From: Cryptomeria japonica
Taxonomy: Eukaryota > Streptophyta > Pinopsida > Cupressales > Cupressaceae
Direction of reading: 5' to 3'
Assembly (NCBI RefSeq): GCF_030272615.1
Contig: NC_081408.1
Location: 604,861,673-604,925,672 of the forward strand
DNA: 64,000 bases
In this document: piece after piece, positions 22,761-34,285 of the stretch
Layout: the number at the start of each line of letters is the position of its first letter
How positions within the stretch are numbered: position 1 is the stretch's first letter
Notes under the pieces: generated by a model
Seen by the model: only the letters and a program-made list of their open reading frames with translations
Told to the model about the DNA's origin: nothing
The model's database searches: none
Made by a program: the position numbers and the translations under genes

Positions 22761-24205
22761 ATGATAGAAATGGCAAGTTTGATCAGAAAAGTGAAGAAGG
22801 AATGTTTCTAGGTTACTCTTCTAGAAGCAAAGCATTTAAATGTCTGATCAAATCATCTAACAAAATAGTAGAAAGTGCAAATGTGAAAATTGATGAATTT
22901 GTAGAAAGAAATGATGAAGGAAATTCCAAGGAACCAGAAGACTATGATGAATTGTCTATGTTCAATCGAGAAGTCCTACTGAGAAGACTATTGAAGAAAA
23001 TGAAGAGAATATCCAGTTACCGAGTGATGAAGAAGATCATATAGAGCCTACCGAGCCTGTATTAGCCAAGTATGTCAAAAGACATCATGCACCAAGTCAG
23101 ATTATAGGAGATAAGGATGATCCAGTGATGACAAGGAACAAACTGAGACAGAACACATGCTTGATATCTGAATTTGAACTGAGAATAGTAAAAGAGGCAT
23201 TTAATAGTGAAGATTGGGTAAATGCTATGACAGAAGAGATTGATCAAATCAAGAAGAATAACACATGGACACTAATCCCAAGACCGAAGGACAAAAATGT
23301 AATCGGTACAAAGTGGATTTTCAGAAACAAGATAAATGAAAAGGGTGAAGTCATTCGAAACAAAGCAAGACTAGTTTGCAAAGGTTATGCTCAATAAGAA
23401 GGAATTGATTATGGTGAAACTTTTGCACCTGTTGCTAGACTTGAAGGAGTTGGAACATTGTTGGCCTATGTTGCTTTCAAGAACTTCAAGATATATCAAA
23501 TGGATGTCAAATCTGCATTTCTGAATGGAATATTAGAAGAAGAAGTTTTCATTGAACAACCTGAAAGGTTTGTTGAAGACAATAATAAAGATTAGGTATG
23601 TAAATTGAACAAAGCTTTATATGGTTTAAAACAAGCACCAAGAGCATGGTATGAAAGATTGCACTCTTATTTGATTAAGATTAGTTTTATAAAGACAAGT
23701 GAGAATAGCAACATGTACATGAAGAATGATGAAAATGGAATACTGATCTTAGCCATATTTGTTGATGATATTATATTTTGTGAAAATGACTCTTTATGCA
23801 TGAACTTTGGAAATGAAATGAGCAAATAATTTGAGATGTCATTAATCGGTGAAATAAAGTATTTTATAGGTTTACAGATATTGCAAATGAAAAATGAGAT
23901 TTTCATTACTCAATCCAAGTACATAAAGGAAATCTTGAAGAAATTTGGAATGGATGATTCAAAACCAGTAAGTACTCCTATGACTACCAACTGCAAATTA
24001 TCAAAAAATGATGAATCTGCATCTGTTGATGAGACACTCTACCGATCCATGATTGGAAAACTACAATATGTTGTTCACAGCAAACCAGATATAGCACATG
24101 TAGTAGGTATAGTTGCAAGATTCTCTGCAGATCCTAAGGAAACACACATGACAACAATCAAAAGAATTTTTAGATACTTGAAAGGCACAGAGGATTATGG
24201 CTTAG
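22761..24205 (+). pseudogene. Copia D reverse transcriptase and start of RNase H
   Basis: After a frame change near 22740 the integrase C-terminus reads EGMFLGYSSRSKAFKC. The reverse transcriptase follows in another frame from about 23120: [31 protein letters not shown] (catalytic Asp), LYGLKQAPRAWYERL and FVDDIIF (usually YVDD in copia). Stops lie at about 23394, 23594 and 23827. It then runs on to FRYLKGTEDYGL, where gypsy1 is inserted in the codons for the RNase H region. The frame resumes at 42114. Confidence 0.88.
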
Positions 24206-25642
24206 TGATGCCCTCCTAAATGGCACAATGTTAGTCTATGATCAAATAACACAAAAACACACAAAACATTAATGTTAATCAATCGAAAACTAATCTAAAA
24301 AGGCATACCAAAAGAGAGACTAAAAGCATGCAAGCATATTTAACTATCAAAGCAAACATGATGAGGCATCTCCAAATACCTCCTAACATACTCCTAGTTC
24401 CTTCTCCCTTGTTCCTCTCCTCTCCAAGTTCCAAAATAGTGTAGCTCTCAGCAGCTTTTTGCACTATGGATGCTTATGGAGGATTGAGATTGTAGTATAG
24501 CTCCAAACATGAAATGAAAAGCTATTTTTTAATGCTAAAATGATGTATTTTACCAAAAAGACAAGATTTAGATTGTTTATGCTAAAATGCTCTCTAAAAT
24601 GGCTATAGTCTAAATGCTTACAAGTTTTCAGGATCTGGATTATGAAGGAATGGGCTCTATTTATAGGAAAAATGGAGCAATGGATGGCCAGGATTGAAAG
24701 TTTTAATCAAGGGTCAAGCTTGAAAGTTGGGGATCCATGTGCACAATTTGCACCAATGAAATAGTGACAAGTGTCAACACAGGATTGGGTTGAGAAAAGA
24801 GGTTGGAGGCATTAAAGGCCTGAGAAGACCTCATGGTTATCTAAAGGCTAAGGGTCAAGTCTAAATTAAGCTTACCCACTGGATTAGGAGTTAATGCAAG
24901 GATAAACCTTTGTGCAAATGATTAAGAGATAATCATGGTCAAAGCATTAAATGCTTGATGAGACCCTTGGGTTAGATAGAGGTTGAGTCAAAACAAATGT
25001 TTTAACCATGTGGGAGGGTTTGGGTTAACCATTAATGGTTATTGGAGACTTTGTGGATTAAGTGGTTGAAAGTTGGAAGCCTTTAATGGTTTTCAAAGAC
25101 TTTGGGGTTTTTGGTGGTTGAAGGTTGAAAACCTTCAATGGTTATCCAAGACTTTGGGCCATTTGAGAAGTGACTCCATTTTGCTTAGGAATGTGACAAT
25201 AATTAGGGGATGGATTAGGCTAATTAGGAAGGGGTTAGAAGAATCTAGAAGGGGATTAGATTTTGCAAGTGGATTTGGTGGGTGAGGGAAAATAGGATTT
25301 TATTAAAATAAAAATTCATTTATTTCAAAATGTGTGCAAGTTGCATTTGTAGGAAAATGCAAGTGGGGTGGGGATAATGATTTAAATAAATGTTTTATTT
25401 AATTTATTTAAAAGAGGAAAAGGGGGATTTTAATCAAATAAATAGATTTATTTATTTAATTAATGGGAATTTGATTTTAATGAATTAATTAAAATAAATT
25501 GAGTAATTTATTTAATTAATAGAAGAATGTTTGGGGATGATTTAATTAAATATTAATTTAATTAATTGGTGGCTAGTGGATTTTTAATCAAATAAATACG
25601 AAATATTCATTTAATTAAAATGGACAGATTTGTGTGACTACA
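24206..25642 (-). repeat. Gypsy1 3' LTR (minus-strand sense)
   Basis: Plus-strand ends TGATGCCCTCC and GTGACTACA. Preceded by CTTAG and followed by CTTAG plus copia D sequence. A minus-strand TATA box lies at 24657-24665. The AT-rich part (25310-25620) holds repeated TTAATTAA-type words. Short open stretches inside it (for example 25073-25285) are not genes. Confidence 0.92.
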
Positions 25643-26185
25643 CTTAGTATATCAGAAGGGAAATGATTTTGATTTAAAAGTTTATGCTGATGCTGATTGG
25701 GCAGGCAACATTGATGACAGAAAAAGCACAAGTGGAGGAGGTTTCTTTTTAGGAGAAAGACTAGTGAGTTGGCTTAGCAAAAAACAAGGATGTGTTTCAT
25801 AGTCAACAGCAGAAGCTGAATACATTGTTGCAGCATTGAATTGTACCAACATTGCATGGATCAAACAACTGTTGGGAGGTATAAATGAGAAAGTTACCGA
25901 GCTAGTAACTATATTCTGTGACAATACTAGTGCCATTAATATTTCAAAGAACCCTGTTATGCACTCTAAGACAAAGCACATATCTATCAAATATTATTAT
26001 CTTAGAGAAGAAGCTCAAGAGAAGAAAGTGGTGTTGGAGTATGTTAGCACAAAGGAGCAAATAGCAAATATCTTCACCAAGCCACTACCAAAGGACACTT
26101 TTGAATATCTTAGAAGTAAGTTAGGGGTCCTACCCCTATCTTCTACTCACTGACCGAGTTCGGTGAAAGCATCAGTTCGAGGACT
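25643..26185 (+). pseudogene. Second copy of copia D RNase H tail, inside gypsy1
   Basis: This is a near-exact copy of 42109-42651 with about four differences. It starts with CTTAG and encodes the copia RNase H end: DADWAGNIDDRKSTSGG, EAEYIVAA, then MHSKTKHISIKYYYLRE and IANIFTKPLPKDTFEYLRSKLG. Homology ends at TTCGAGGAC versus TTCGATGAC, where PMD-gene sequence begins. It lies where the 3' end of the gypsy1 internal region should be. Both copies have the same TAG in WLSKKQGCVS-stop-STAEAEY, so they share an ancestor that already had it. Confidence 0.9.
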
Positions 26186-27716
26186 TCTGTGTCCAGACAG
26201 GCGGTCACATGGATTGGCGGTCGGATGGGGACAGGTGATAGAGATGATGGTGACAGAGGGGACCCGATATGCCTGGGGGCCGTGCGTGCTAGCGCACATG
26301 TATCAGGAGTTACACGAGGTAGTGCACAGAGGGCGGGGGTCTCTAGCAGTGGGCATGACGTTGCTGCATGTGTGGGCATGGGAGCACTTACCAGTGACTC
26401 GACCAGTGAGTCTGAGATTCCGAGCCGTAGACCAGCCCTATATGTTTATGTATAGTGGTATGATGAGTCAGCCCCACTTGGGCAAGTTAGAGTGGTGGTG
26501 GCGGGCATTGGATGATTTGGATGCAGTGATCTGGTGGCCATACTTGGAGTGTGAGCCATGGGAGGATGATGCAGAGGCACTGCCGTATTGCTTTATGAGC
26601 CGATTCCTCATTGGGAGGACCTCTTATCACGTAGAGAGACAGGTGCCAGGACGGGTGATGAGGCAATTTGGACGGCAGCAAGGACTGCCGAGCGGATCAG
26701 GAGAGTATGCTCGATTTATTCGAGAGCAGTATGCATGGGGTCCAGTGCTACCGTATGATCAGGCATTGGCAGAGTTCCAGACACTGCAGGCGAGACCATG
26801 GGATCTACGACCGAGGGTCATTGATGCAGGGGTTACAGCAGAGTATACCCAGTATCGGGCGGCGCACCCGATCCGACAGATATCAGACCCAGCTGAGCCG
26901 ATCCCAGCGTTTGAGGATGAGAGGGGACGGGGACGGAGAGGAGGAGGACGAGGACGAGGATGAGGAGGAGGAGGTGGAGGAGGTGGAGGAGGGATGGGGA
27001 TGCTGAGACAGCGGAGAGGGAGAGGGGGGTTACCACTGCAGATATCACAGGGACCTTTGATGCAGGGAGGAGTGCAGCTGAGTGGGAGGGGGATGGAGAG
27101 AGAGATCCCTATGGATACAGGTGCAGGAGAGGGTGGTGCAGGGGAGGGACCTAGTGGAGGGGATGATACAGGTGCGGCAGCCATGGCCATGGGGGAGGGA
27201 GCTACTGGGGATCTGCGGGAGCACATGATAGGTTATTTGCAGACCCGGGTAGAGAGATTGGAGGCGGAGGTAGCAGCTAGAGATGTGCAGCTATTTGCAC
27301 GTGAGTCCGAGCTGACAGTGGTGCTGCGGGAGAGAGATACTGCAGTGGAGAGATTGGCCGAGCTGCAGGAGAGAGTCCGAGCGGGAGCACAGGGTCCTTC
27401 AGGGGAGACTATGAGGCAGTTTGGGCGAGCACAGGCTGAGATAGAGTACTGGCGAGGTTTATATGAGCAGGTGGTGCCATTCAGTCAGCGAGCTCTCAGT
27501 TATACCCAGTTGCGACAGTCGAGATCCGAGCGATCACAGAGGATGCAGAGCAGTGGGGGAGTGATGGGTCCTTTGAGGCGGGATAGATCAGGAGATGCAG
27601 GAGGGAGCGGGGGTTCGATGAGGCCTCCACGGAGAGATGGATCAGGTGGTGCCGGTACCAGTGGTGGAGTAGGTAGGGGTGGGGCAGGTACAGCATCTGG
27701 CCAGAGCGGCATTTGA
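26186..27716 (+). pseudogene. Antisense plant-mobile-domain (PMD) gene of gypsy1, N-terminally truncated
   Basis: Runs opposite to gypsy1 gag-pol. The frame is open from the junction at about 26183 to 27716 apart from one TGA (26961-26963, probably from CGA). The PMD hallmarks are GLAVGWG, LLHVWAWEHLPVTRP, a W-rich WWWRALDDLDAVIWWPY, and YHVERQVPGRVMRQFGRQQG. A glycine/arginine-rich stretch (about 26930-27030) and a coiled-coil end (VERLEAEVAARDVQLFARES, then ERDTAVERLAELQERV) follow. The first 120 or so residues, known from the gypsy2 copy, are missing because of the copia D tail. The first in-frame ATG is at 26244. PMD proteins in plants act in the nucleus (MAIN/MAIL family); the role in a retroelement is unknown. 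Confidence 0.85.
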
Positions 27717-30250
27717 GAGAGCATCTTTGCATCTATGTATTGTATCTTTGTCTATTTTTGGACTGTATCTTGGATGGCTCTTGGTAGCCGATTTTGTAGA
27801 CGTCATTATACTCTGATATATGAGATGATATATATGAGGAGATCCCATTTTGTGATGATATGCATGTGATGATGTATGGATGTTTATGCATGTTTGTGAT
27901 TTATTTGCTTAGATGTATATGTGGACATGTATGCATTTGATGAGATGTTTCTTTGATGCATGTTTTTATGATGAGTTATGATGTTAGATACTGACATATG
28001 AATGCAGGTTTATATGTGTATGATGGATTTGATTTGTGATGTAATGCTTTATGTATGGAATGTCATGATGATAATATGCGTATGCTGGATTTTATGAACA
28101 GGATTTTGATGGTTTCCTATTGCAATGTAATGATGAGATGATTTATGTGATGATGTTAATGTAATGGTTAGATGAATGATTTTATGTATGGATATGCATC
28201 TAGATGTGTTTAGATGAATGTAATATGGATAAACAAAATGTTAAGTGAATGCATATGGATAAACAAAATGTAAAGTACAAATGTTTATATGATGATGCCG
28301 AAATGAATGCAGATGGATAAACAAATGTAAAGTACAAGTGTTTATTTATGATAATGCCTAAATGAATGCAGATGGATAAACAAATGTTAAGTACAAATGT
28401 TTATATGATAATGTCTAAATGAATGCAGATGGATAAACAAATGTAAAGTACAAATGTTTATATGATAATGTCTAAATGAATGCAGATGGATAAACAAATG
28501 TTAAGTACAAATGTTTATATGATAATGTCTAAATGAATGCAGATGGATAAACAAATGTAAAGTACAAATGTTTATATGATAATGTCTAAATGAATGCAGA
28601 TGTAAAATGGATATATGAAATGGTATGAACGAATGTTTTGTAAACAAATGGTCTTATGAATCTAAACTGCATTAAATATGAAAGTGGGATGATATGATAA
28701 CTAATATTTGTAATAACTGTACCTTGATACAATTAAAAAGAGGATAATGAATGCGATGTGAAATGAATCCTAAAATGAACATAATAAGATGCTTATTAAT
28801 GAATGAATGAATGCACTTTGTAACTAAATGGATAAATGGATGTGTGTAATAATAAGTTGATAAGATGATAATGGATAATTTACATTGGATGAAATGTTTA
28901 TTAAATGATTTTTAAAACAACCAAAGACAATTTGATCCCATGAATGAATCTAATTATTTATGATTGACGCAATGATGAAAATGATTTTTTAATGAAAACT
29001 AATGTCAATAATGAACTATATGCAAGGTTTTAAGTTTTAAAAATGACATGAATGGACATAATGCAAGATGCACCTAAATGCAATGATGATATGACCATGA
29101 GGAATGCAAGGTTTTTAAGACTTTGCATGATGCACTTGATGATGTATCAGAGTACTCGGTCGTGATTTGTATCCAAGACCAGCTTAATTTTCTCATTTTT
29201 GCATATAAAACATCTATATGAATAAGTGAACGGATGGGTGATATGCAACGGAATGCAATATATAAACAGATGAGATGAAATGACGATCCATAGTGCTCTA
29301 TTTTCATCATTGAGCTTTAAAATGTTGGAAGAGAATACAAGCATCTTGACATAATGATTCAAGATGACCTGAGTATTTCTTTCATGGTTTTTAATATAGC
29401 AAGTTAATACAAACGACTTGATATAAGGGTCAAGTCGACCAGAGTATTGCTTGCGGAACAGACCAGGATTATCTCCTTTCATGCATGACTTGGATCGTCC
29501 TCCTTGATCTTAGGCTTGATCAGATCCTGAGACAAGTGCATACCGTACTAAGAAAATAAAACCTTTATCCAATTTGGAGGAAGAGGAACCAAAGAATGAG
29601 CATTGTACCTGCAACCAAACAGTATATATACATAAAGAATAAAGAATATGGATCCTTGGTAATGGTCCATGCCCATATGGTCGAGGTATACGCTGTAGTT
29701 AGCAAGCCGTAGTGATCTATGACTGCATTTTGCATAGGATCACGTAGCTTAGTGAACTTCCCACGTAGACACCATTAGTACATGCCCCAGAACTTCATCG
29801 GAATAATGCGCAAACAAAACAAAACAATGCTGCAAGATCCTGATACAGATAAACAAATGATTGTACTCACAAATCAACCAAGTATTTGATAGCTTAACAT
29901 AATTTTCTTGTCAAAGAAAATGTCATCTTGTCTTTGTTTTGGTAAGGAAGGATGCATCCTTGTTTAAAGACAGGTTTGGTTTGTTGAAGTCGATTGTGTT
30001 GGTTTGATTGGTAAATGGTCAGTGTGTGAGTAGTTGTCAATGTTTATTGTGTATCTGATCGAATGAATATGTACAAAGTGTTGTCATGTTTTTGTGTGAT
30101 TTTTGATGGGTTTTGTCGATGTTTTTGGATTTTGTGAATCATTTTTTAATGTTTTTGGTGTTTTGAGAGTCATTTTTTTGAATGTTTTTGGATTTTGCGA
30201 GACATTTTTGAATGTTTTTGATATTCTTCTGATGATTGTCTGAAGGAAGA
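27717..30250. other. Gypsy1 spacer between antisense gene and integrase
   Basis: No gene seen. The first 1.4 kb is rich in ATG/GATG words (ATGATGATATGCATG-like) and holds the 57-base tandem array. From 29100 to 30250 it is AT-rich and of ordinary complexity; near 30105-30230 AATGTTTTTGG recurs four times. The corresponding region of gypsy2 (55636-57360) is likewise non-coding and rich in CAT/ATC words. Confidence 0.6.
28245..28610. repeat. 57-bp tandem array with alternating variants
   Basis: Units starting AATGAATGCAGATGGATAAA begin at 28302, 28361, 28418, 28475, 28532 and 28589 (partial). Four consecutive spacings are 57 bases; the first is 59. From the second unit on, units alternate between GTTAAG and GTAAAG at the same place, so the true period is 114 bases. 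Shorter, more diverged copies lie to the left from about 28225. Confidence 0.92.
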
Positions 30251-30555
30251 GCGTAGTAACACATAAGACAATGTAGAATCCACTTCCATCAATAGGTCAA
30301 TAGGTTAAGGGTATTGCCCCCAGTTTTAAACCTGACTATGAAAAAGGTGGGATGCATGGAGTACTCTCTTAATTGCAGATCAAATAACAAGCCATGGTTG
30401 GGATGGATGGATGTGTGTGTGCATGAATGTGATCGCAACGAGCCTGAAAGATACTGGAGCCATAGCCTTTACGAGTGGCGCCTGTTTGCCAGGTTTTCAC
30501 CATCGCACTTACCCAAGGTGCCACCGGAGTGGTTGTTCACCGTTTGGATGCATGA

Positions 30556-30665
30556 TTTTTTCTTTACTTTTTTGAATGTTTTTGTATTTTCTTCAGGACA
30601 TTTTCTGAATGTTTTTGGTATTTTTGATGTTTTTGTGAATGTTTTTGGTATTTTCTGGTATGCAG
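30556..30665. repeat. Minisatellite with GAATGTTTTTG core
   Basis: The core GAATGTTTTTGGTATTTTC recurs at intervals of about 30-35 bases just after the end of the integrase frame (minus-strand view). Related cores occur at 30105-30230. This lies in the 3' untranslated part of gypsy1. Confidence 0.7.
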
Positions 30666-30688
30666 GGGAGCCTGATGCTCTGTATACC

Positions 30689-32101
30689 TTAGGTATAAAA
30701 CCGTTTGAAGTGCATGCTATTGATTGGATCTGCGAGCGGTTCTCCTTCTGGTGTAGCCAACTGATATGCCCCGGATCCGAACACAGCAGTGACAACATAT
30801 GGGCCCAGCCAGTTTGATTCAAACTTACCCTGATGTTCTCTGTTTGGTTGGTTACGAGGATTCTCTCGTAGAACAAGATCACCTACCTCAAATGTACGAG
30901 GTCTAACTCGGTGATTGTAGCTTCTGCTCATGCGCTGCTGATAGGCTTTGAGGTGATTGTATGCAGCTTGTCATTTCTCATCAAGTAACTCTAAGTCCTG
31001 AAGACGGGATACTCTGTATGCTTCATCATCGATGAGATTATGCAAGGAAACTCGTAATGATGGTATCTCAACCTCAATAGGTAAGATAGCTTCTGCACCA
31101 TAGACCAATGAATAAGGAGTTGCACCTGTAGGGGTTCAAATGCTAGTGCGATATGCCCATAATGCTGGATTCAATTGAACATGCCAATCACGACCGACAT
31201 CATTGACTGTCTTCTTTAGGATCCTCAATATGTTTTTATTGGATGCTTCGGCCTGACCATTGCCTTGTGGGTAATAGGGAGTGGAAAAGCGGTGTTGGAT
31301 ATGAAATTTCTCACAAAGCTCACGGACATCCTGATTTTTGAAAGGAAGACCATTATCTGTGATGATGGACATGGGCACACCATACCGGCAGATGATGTAG
31401 TTGAGGATGAATGAGGCGATCTGCTTGCCGGTGACTTGGGTAAGTGGAACAGCTTCGATCCACTTGGTGAAATATTCGGTGGTGGTAATAATGAATTTAT
31501 GGCCGTTGGATGAAGATGGATGGATTTTACCCACAAGATCAAGACCCCATTGACAAAAAGGCCACGGTGTTGTGATTGGTTGCAGTTCCTGTGCTGGTGC
31601 ATGTATTAGGTCGCCATGAACTTGGCATTTTTTGCACTTCCTGACAAAGTAGTAGAAATCCTTTTCCATAGATGGCCAATAGTATCCAGCTCGCATGATC
31701 TTCTTGGCTAGTGATGGACCACTTGAGTGAGTCCCGCAAATTCCTTCATGTACCTCTTCCAAAGCCTTTGTTATCTCATCTTGTTCCAGACATCGAAGGA
31801 GAGTACCATCAAGACTACGTCGGTATAGGGTTTCGGCAATAATGGTATATCGAGCAGTTTGGCAAATGAAGGTTTTACGTTGGTTATTTGATTGGTTGGG
31901 AGGAAGGGTATGATCGCGAAGATAGGTGTAGAACTCACCGTACCATGGGGATTCGGAACCAACAAGGCGACATATCATTTCAGATTCAGGGATATCATAA
32001 GCAGGGATCCAAAGCTGTTCTACCAAGAATTCGTAGCGTGTTGAATTCTGTGGAAGATCTAGGAGAGATGCGATAGTAGCCATAGCGTCAGCAGCTCGAT
32101 T
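30689..32101 (-). pseudogene. Gypsy1 integrase
   Basis: Minus-strand frame, in phase with the rest of pol. It starts after a TAG at 32102-32104 and runs to the stop at 30689-30691, with two TGA codons inside (31136-31138 and 30971-30973). Zinc-binding part: HEGICGTHSSG and KKCKKCQVHGD. Core: WGLDLVGKI (first Asp), TDNGLPFKNQ (second Asp), GNGQAEASNK (Glu). The C-terminal GPY/F-type module reads GPYVVTAVFGSGAYQL, then FKRFYT at the end. No chromodomain is present, as expected for the Tat lineage. The enzyme would insert the cDNA. The second TGA is shared with gypsy2 at 55350-55352. Confidence 0.93.
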
Positions 32102-33832
32102 CTAATCTCTTGGTATCTGCTCAAAAGTGATAGTAGTAAATGATGTCTTTAGAGTGTCCACCATTTGCTTGTATGGCATGAGTTTATCATCCTTGGTCTG
32201 ATACTCATCTGTTGCTTGTCGAATGACTAGTTGTGAGTCGCCATATACTTGTAGTTCTTGTAATTTCCATTGTATGGCTAATCTGAGTCCTGTGATCAAA
32301 GCCTCATATTCTGCTATATTGTTGGTGCATGGAAATGTGAGCCTGTAAGACTTCGGGATGCTATCACCCTGAGGTGTGATAAAAAGAATTCCTGCCCCCG
32401 AGCCATGCCTAGTGTATGAACCATCAAAATATAGCTTCCATGGTTGTGCTGTTGTGATCATGAATATCTCTTCATCTGGAAAATTGGAAATGAGAGGATG
32501 ATCGCCTATGAGTGGTGCATCGGCCAACTGATCTGCAATGACCTGCCCTTTGATAGCTTTACGGTCCACATACTCGATGTCAAATTCACTTAGAATCATT
32601 ACCCATTTGGCCAAGCGACCTGTCAATGCTGCTTTGCTAAGTAAGTACTTGAGTGGATCAATCTTTGCGATGAGTTGTACCTTGTGTGTCAATAGATAGT
32701 GCCGCAATTTAGTGGCTGCCAAGATTACTGCTAGGCAAGCTCGCTCAATAGGTGTGTAATTGAGTTCATAGCCCACCAGTGTGCGAGAGATGTAGTAAAC
32801 AGCACACTCTTTACCTTCTTCATCATGTTGTGCCAGTAGCACACCCAGTGCTGTACTTGTTGCTGAGATATAAAGTAACAACGGTCTACTTGGATCTGGT
32901 GGCATCAACAAGGGTGGATTCATGAGATAGTCTTTAAGTGCCTGAAATGCTTGCTGGCATCTGTCATCCCACTGAAAGCGGATGTTCTTGTGTAGCAAGT
33001 ATGTGAATGGGTGACACTTATCAGCCAATTGTGCAATGAATCTTCGGATGGATTGAAGCCGCCCTTGTAATGTCCTTAGCTGACTGATATTCCGTGGTGG
33101 TGGCATGTCCATGATTGCTTTAACCTTTGCTGGATCGACCTCAATACCTTTGCTTGAGACAATGTATCCTAGAAGTTTCCCGGAGGTCACTCCAAAGACA
33201 CATTTCTTTGGGTTGAGTCGAACATGATATTGTTCCAGTCTATCAAAGATTTGATCTAAGATGTGGAGATGTCCTTTTCTAGTAAGTGATTTTGCTAGTA
33301 AATCATCCACATAATCTTCCATCATAGTATGCATCATGTCATGGAAGATGGTGGTCATTGCTCTTTGATAGGTCGCTCCTGCATTCTTTAGACCAAAAGG
33401 CATTACATTCCAGCAATATGTGCCCCATGGACATGTGAAGGCTGTCTTATGTTGATCTTCTGGTGCGATCTTTATTTGATTATATCCTGAAAATCCATCC
33501 ATGAGTGAAAGCATGGCATGTCCTGCTGTTAGATCCACTATGATGTCGATATTTGGAAGGGGGAAGTCATCCTTAGGACATGCCTTATTTAGGTCTCTGA
33601 AGTCTGTACAAATGCGGATGCCCCCTTTTGGTTTGCCAACTGGCACAATGTTGGAGATCCATTCTGCATAATCAATTGGTCTAATGAAACCAACATCCAG
33701 GAGTTTCTTGAGTTCTGTTTTGACTAGCACTGCAATTTGAGGATGCATCTTACGAAGCTTCTGCTTGACAGGTTTGGCTCCTTCTGCTACGGTGAGGTGA
33801 TGCATGACTAAATCAAGATCAAGCCCAGGCAT
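32102..33832 (-). CDS. Gypsy1 reverse transcriptase, RNase H and archaeal-type RNase H
   Basis: 576 codons open without a stop. Reverse transcriptase occupies about residues 20-270: SLMDGFSGYNQI (first catalytic Asp, residue 112) and MEDYVDDLLAKS (YVDD, 174-177). The connection and RNase H come next: LLYISATSTALGVLL and LNYTPIERACLAVI, then DIEYVDRKAIKGQV. A second RNase H of archaeal type follows (about 465-575): LYFDGSYTRHGSGAGI, NNIAEYEALITGL and VYGDSQLVI. Two RNase H domains in this order mark the Tat lineage. All catalytic residues I can see are present. It is one segment of a polyprotein, so the ATG at 33832 is not a real start. Confidence 0.95.
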   Translation of the reverse strand: MPGLDLDLVMHHLTVAEGAKPVKQKLRKMHPQIAVLVKTELKKLLDVGFIRPIDYAEWISNIVPVGKPKGGIRICTDFRDLNKACPKDDFPLPNIDIIVDLTAGHAMLSLMDGFSGYNQIKIAPEDQHKTAFTCPWGTYCWNVMPFGLKNAGATYQRAMTTIFHDMMHTMMEDYVDDLLAKSLTRKGHLHILDQIFDRLEQYHVRLNPKKCVFGVTSGKLLGYIVSSKGIEVDPAKVKAIMDMPPPRNISQLRTLQGRLQSIRRFIAQLADKCHPFTYLLHKNIRFQWDDRCQQAFQALKDYLMNPPLLMPPDPSRPLLLYISATSTALGVLLAQHDEEGKECAVYYISRTLVGYELNYTPIERACLAVILAATKLRHYLLTHKVQLIAKIDPLKYLLSKAALTGRLAKWVMILSEFDIEYVDRKAIKGQVIADQLADAPLIGDHPLISNFPDEEIFMITTAQPWKLYFDGSYTRHGSGAGILFITPQGDSIPKSYRLTFPCTNNIAEYEALITGLRLAIQWKLQELQVYGDSQLVIRQATDEYQTKDDKLMPYKQMVDTLKTSFTTITFEQIPRD

Positions 33833-34285
33833 GTCTGCATATGACCATGCAAAGTTGATCTGACGCTTCTGGAAGAACTCTATGAATTGAGGCTATTCCT
33901 CTGGAGTGAGAAGAGATGCCAGATGTATAATATGAGGATTTTCAGGAGTCCCCACATTGTATTCTTTGGTTTCCTCGATAAGAATCGTGGATCGTTCCTG
34001 TTGTGTACTAGCAGGGAGAATGTCAAACCCTTCATCCTCAGGTGCCTCAGAGAGGTTTTCACCGTTGGATACGCTCTTTCTTTTTACTTTTGTCGGATCA
34101 AACAGTGCCACAGTGTGGTTTTCACTGGAAGACCCATGTTTTATTGTTATATTTTTGCAGCTGAAGGGTTTGGCATCCGCCCCGAAGTATGCTGCGCTAT
34201 TAAGTTCAATGGCAAATCCAGCTTTGTGATCCCCGCTTGGTAGATTATCCCTTAATTCTAAAAAGTCAATGATAGCCTCATCGTT
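33833..34285 (-). pseudogene. Gypsy1 polyprotein linker between G-patch region and reverse transcriptase
   Basis: Same frame as gag and pol, bounded by a TAG at 34286-34288 and containing a TAG at 33893-33895. It encodes an acidic, low-similarity linker ending INFAWSYADMPGLDL, the usual entry to gypsy reverse transcriptases. The gypsy2 counterpart has a Gln-like residue where the second TAG stands. These stops would separate gag-pro from pol unless read through. Confidence 0.8.

Noticed and set aside
25073-25285. 70-codon frame inside the gypsy1 LTR (also at 41539-41751)
   Set aside because: It is in LTR U3 sequence; its presence in both LTRs follows from LTR identity.
26759-27226. Proline-rich minus-strand frame opposite the PMD gene
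   Set aside because: It is the complement of the Gly/Arg-rich PMD region; the PMD frame has domain evidence and this does not.
30314-30817. 167-codon plus-strand frame near the integrase end
   Set aside because: It overlaps the integrase C-terminus and minisatellite on the other strand and has no family features.
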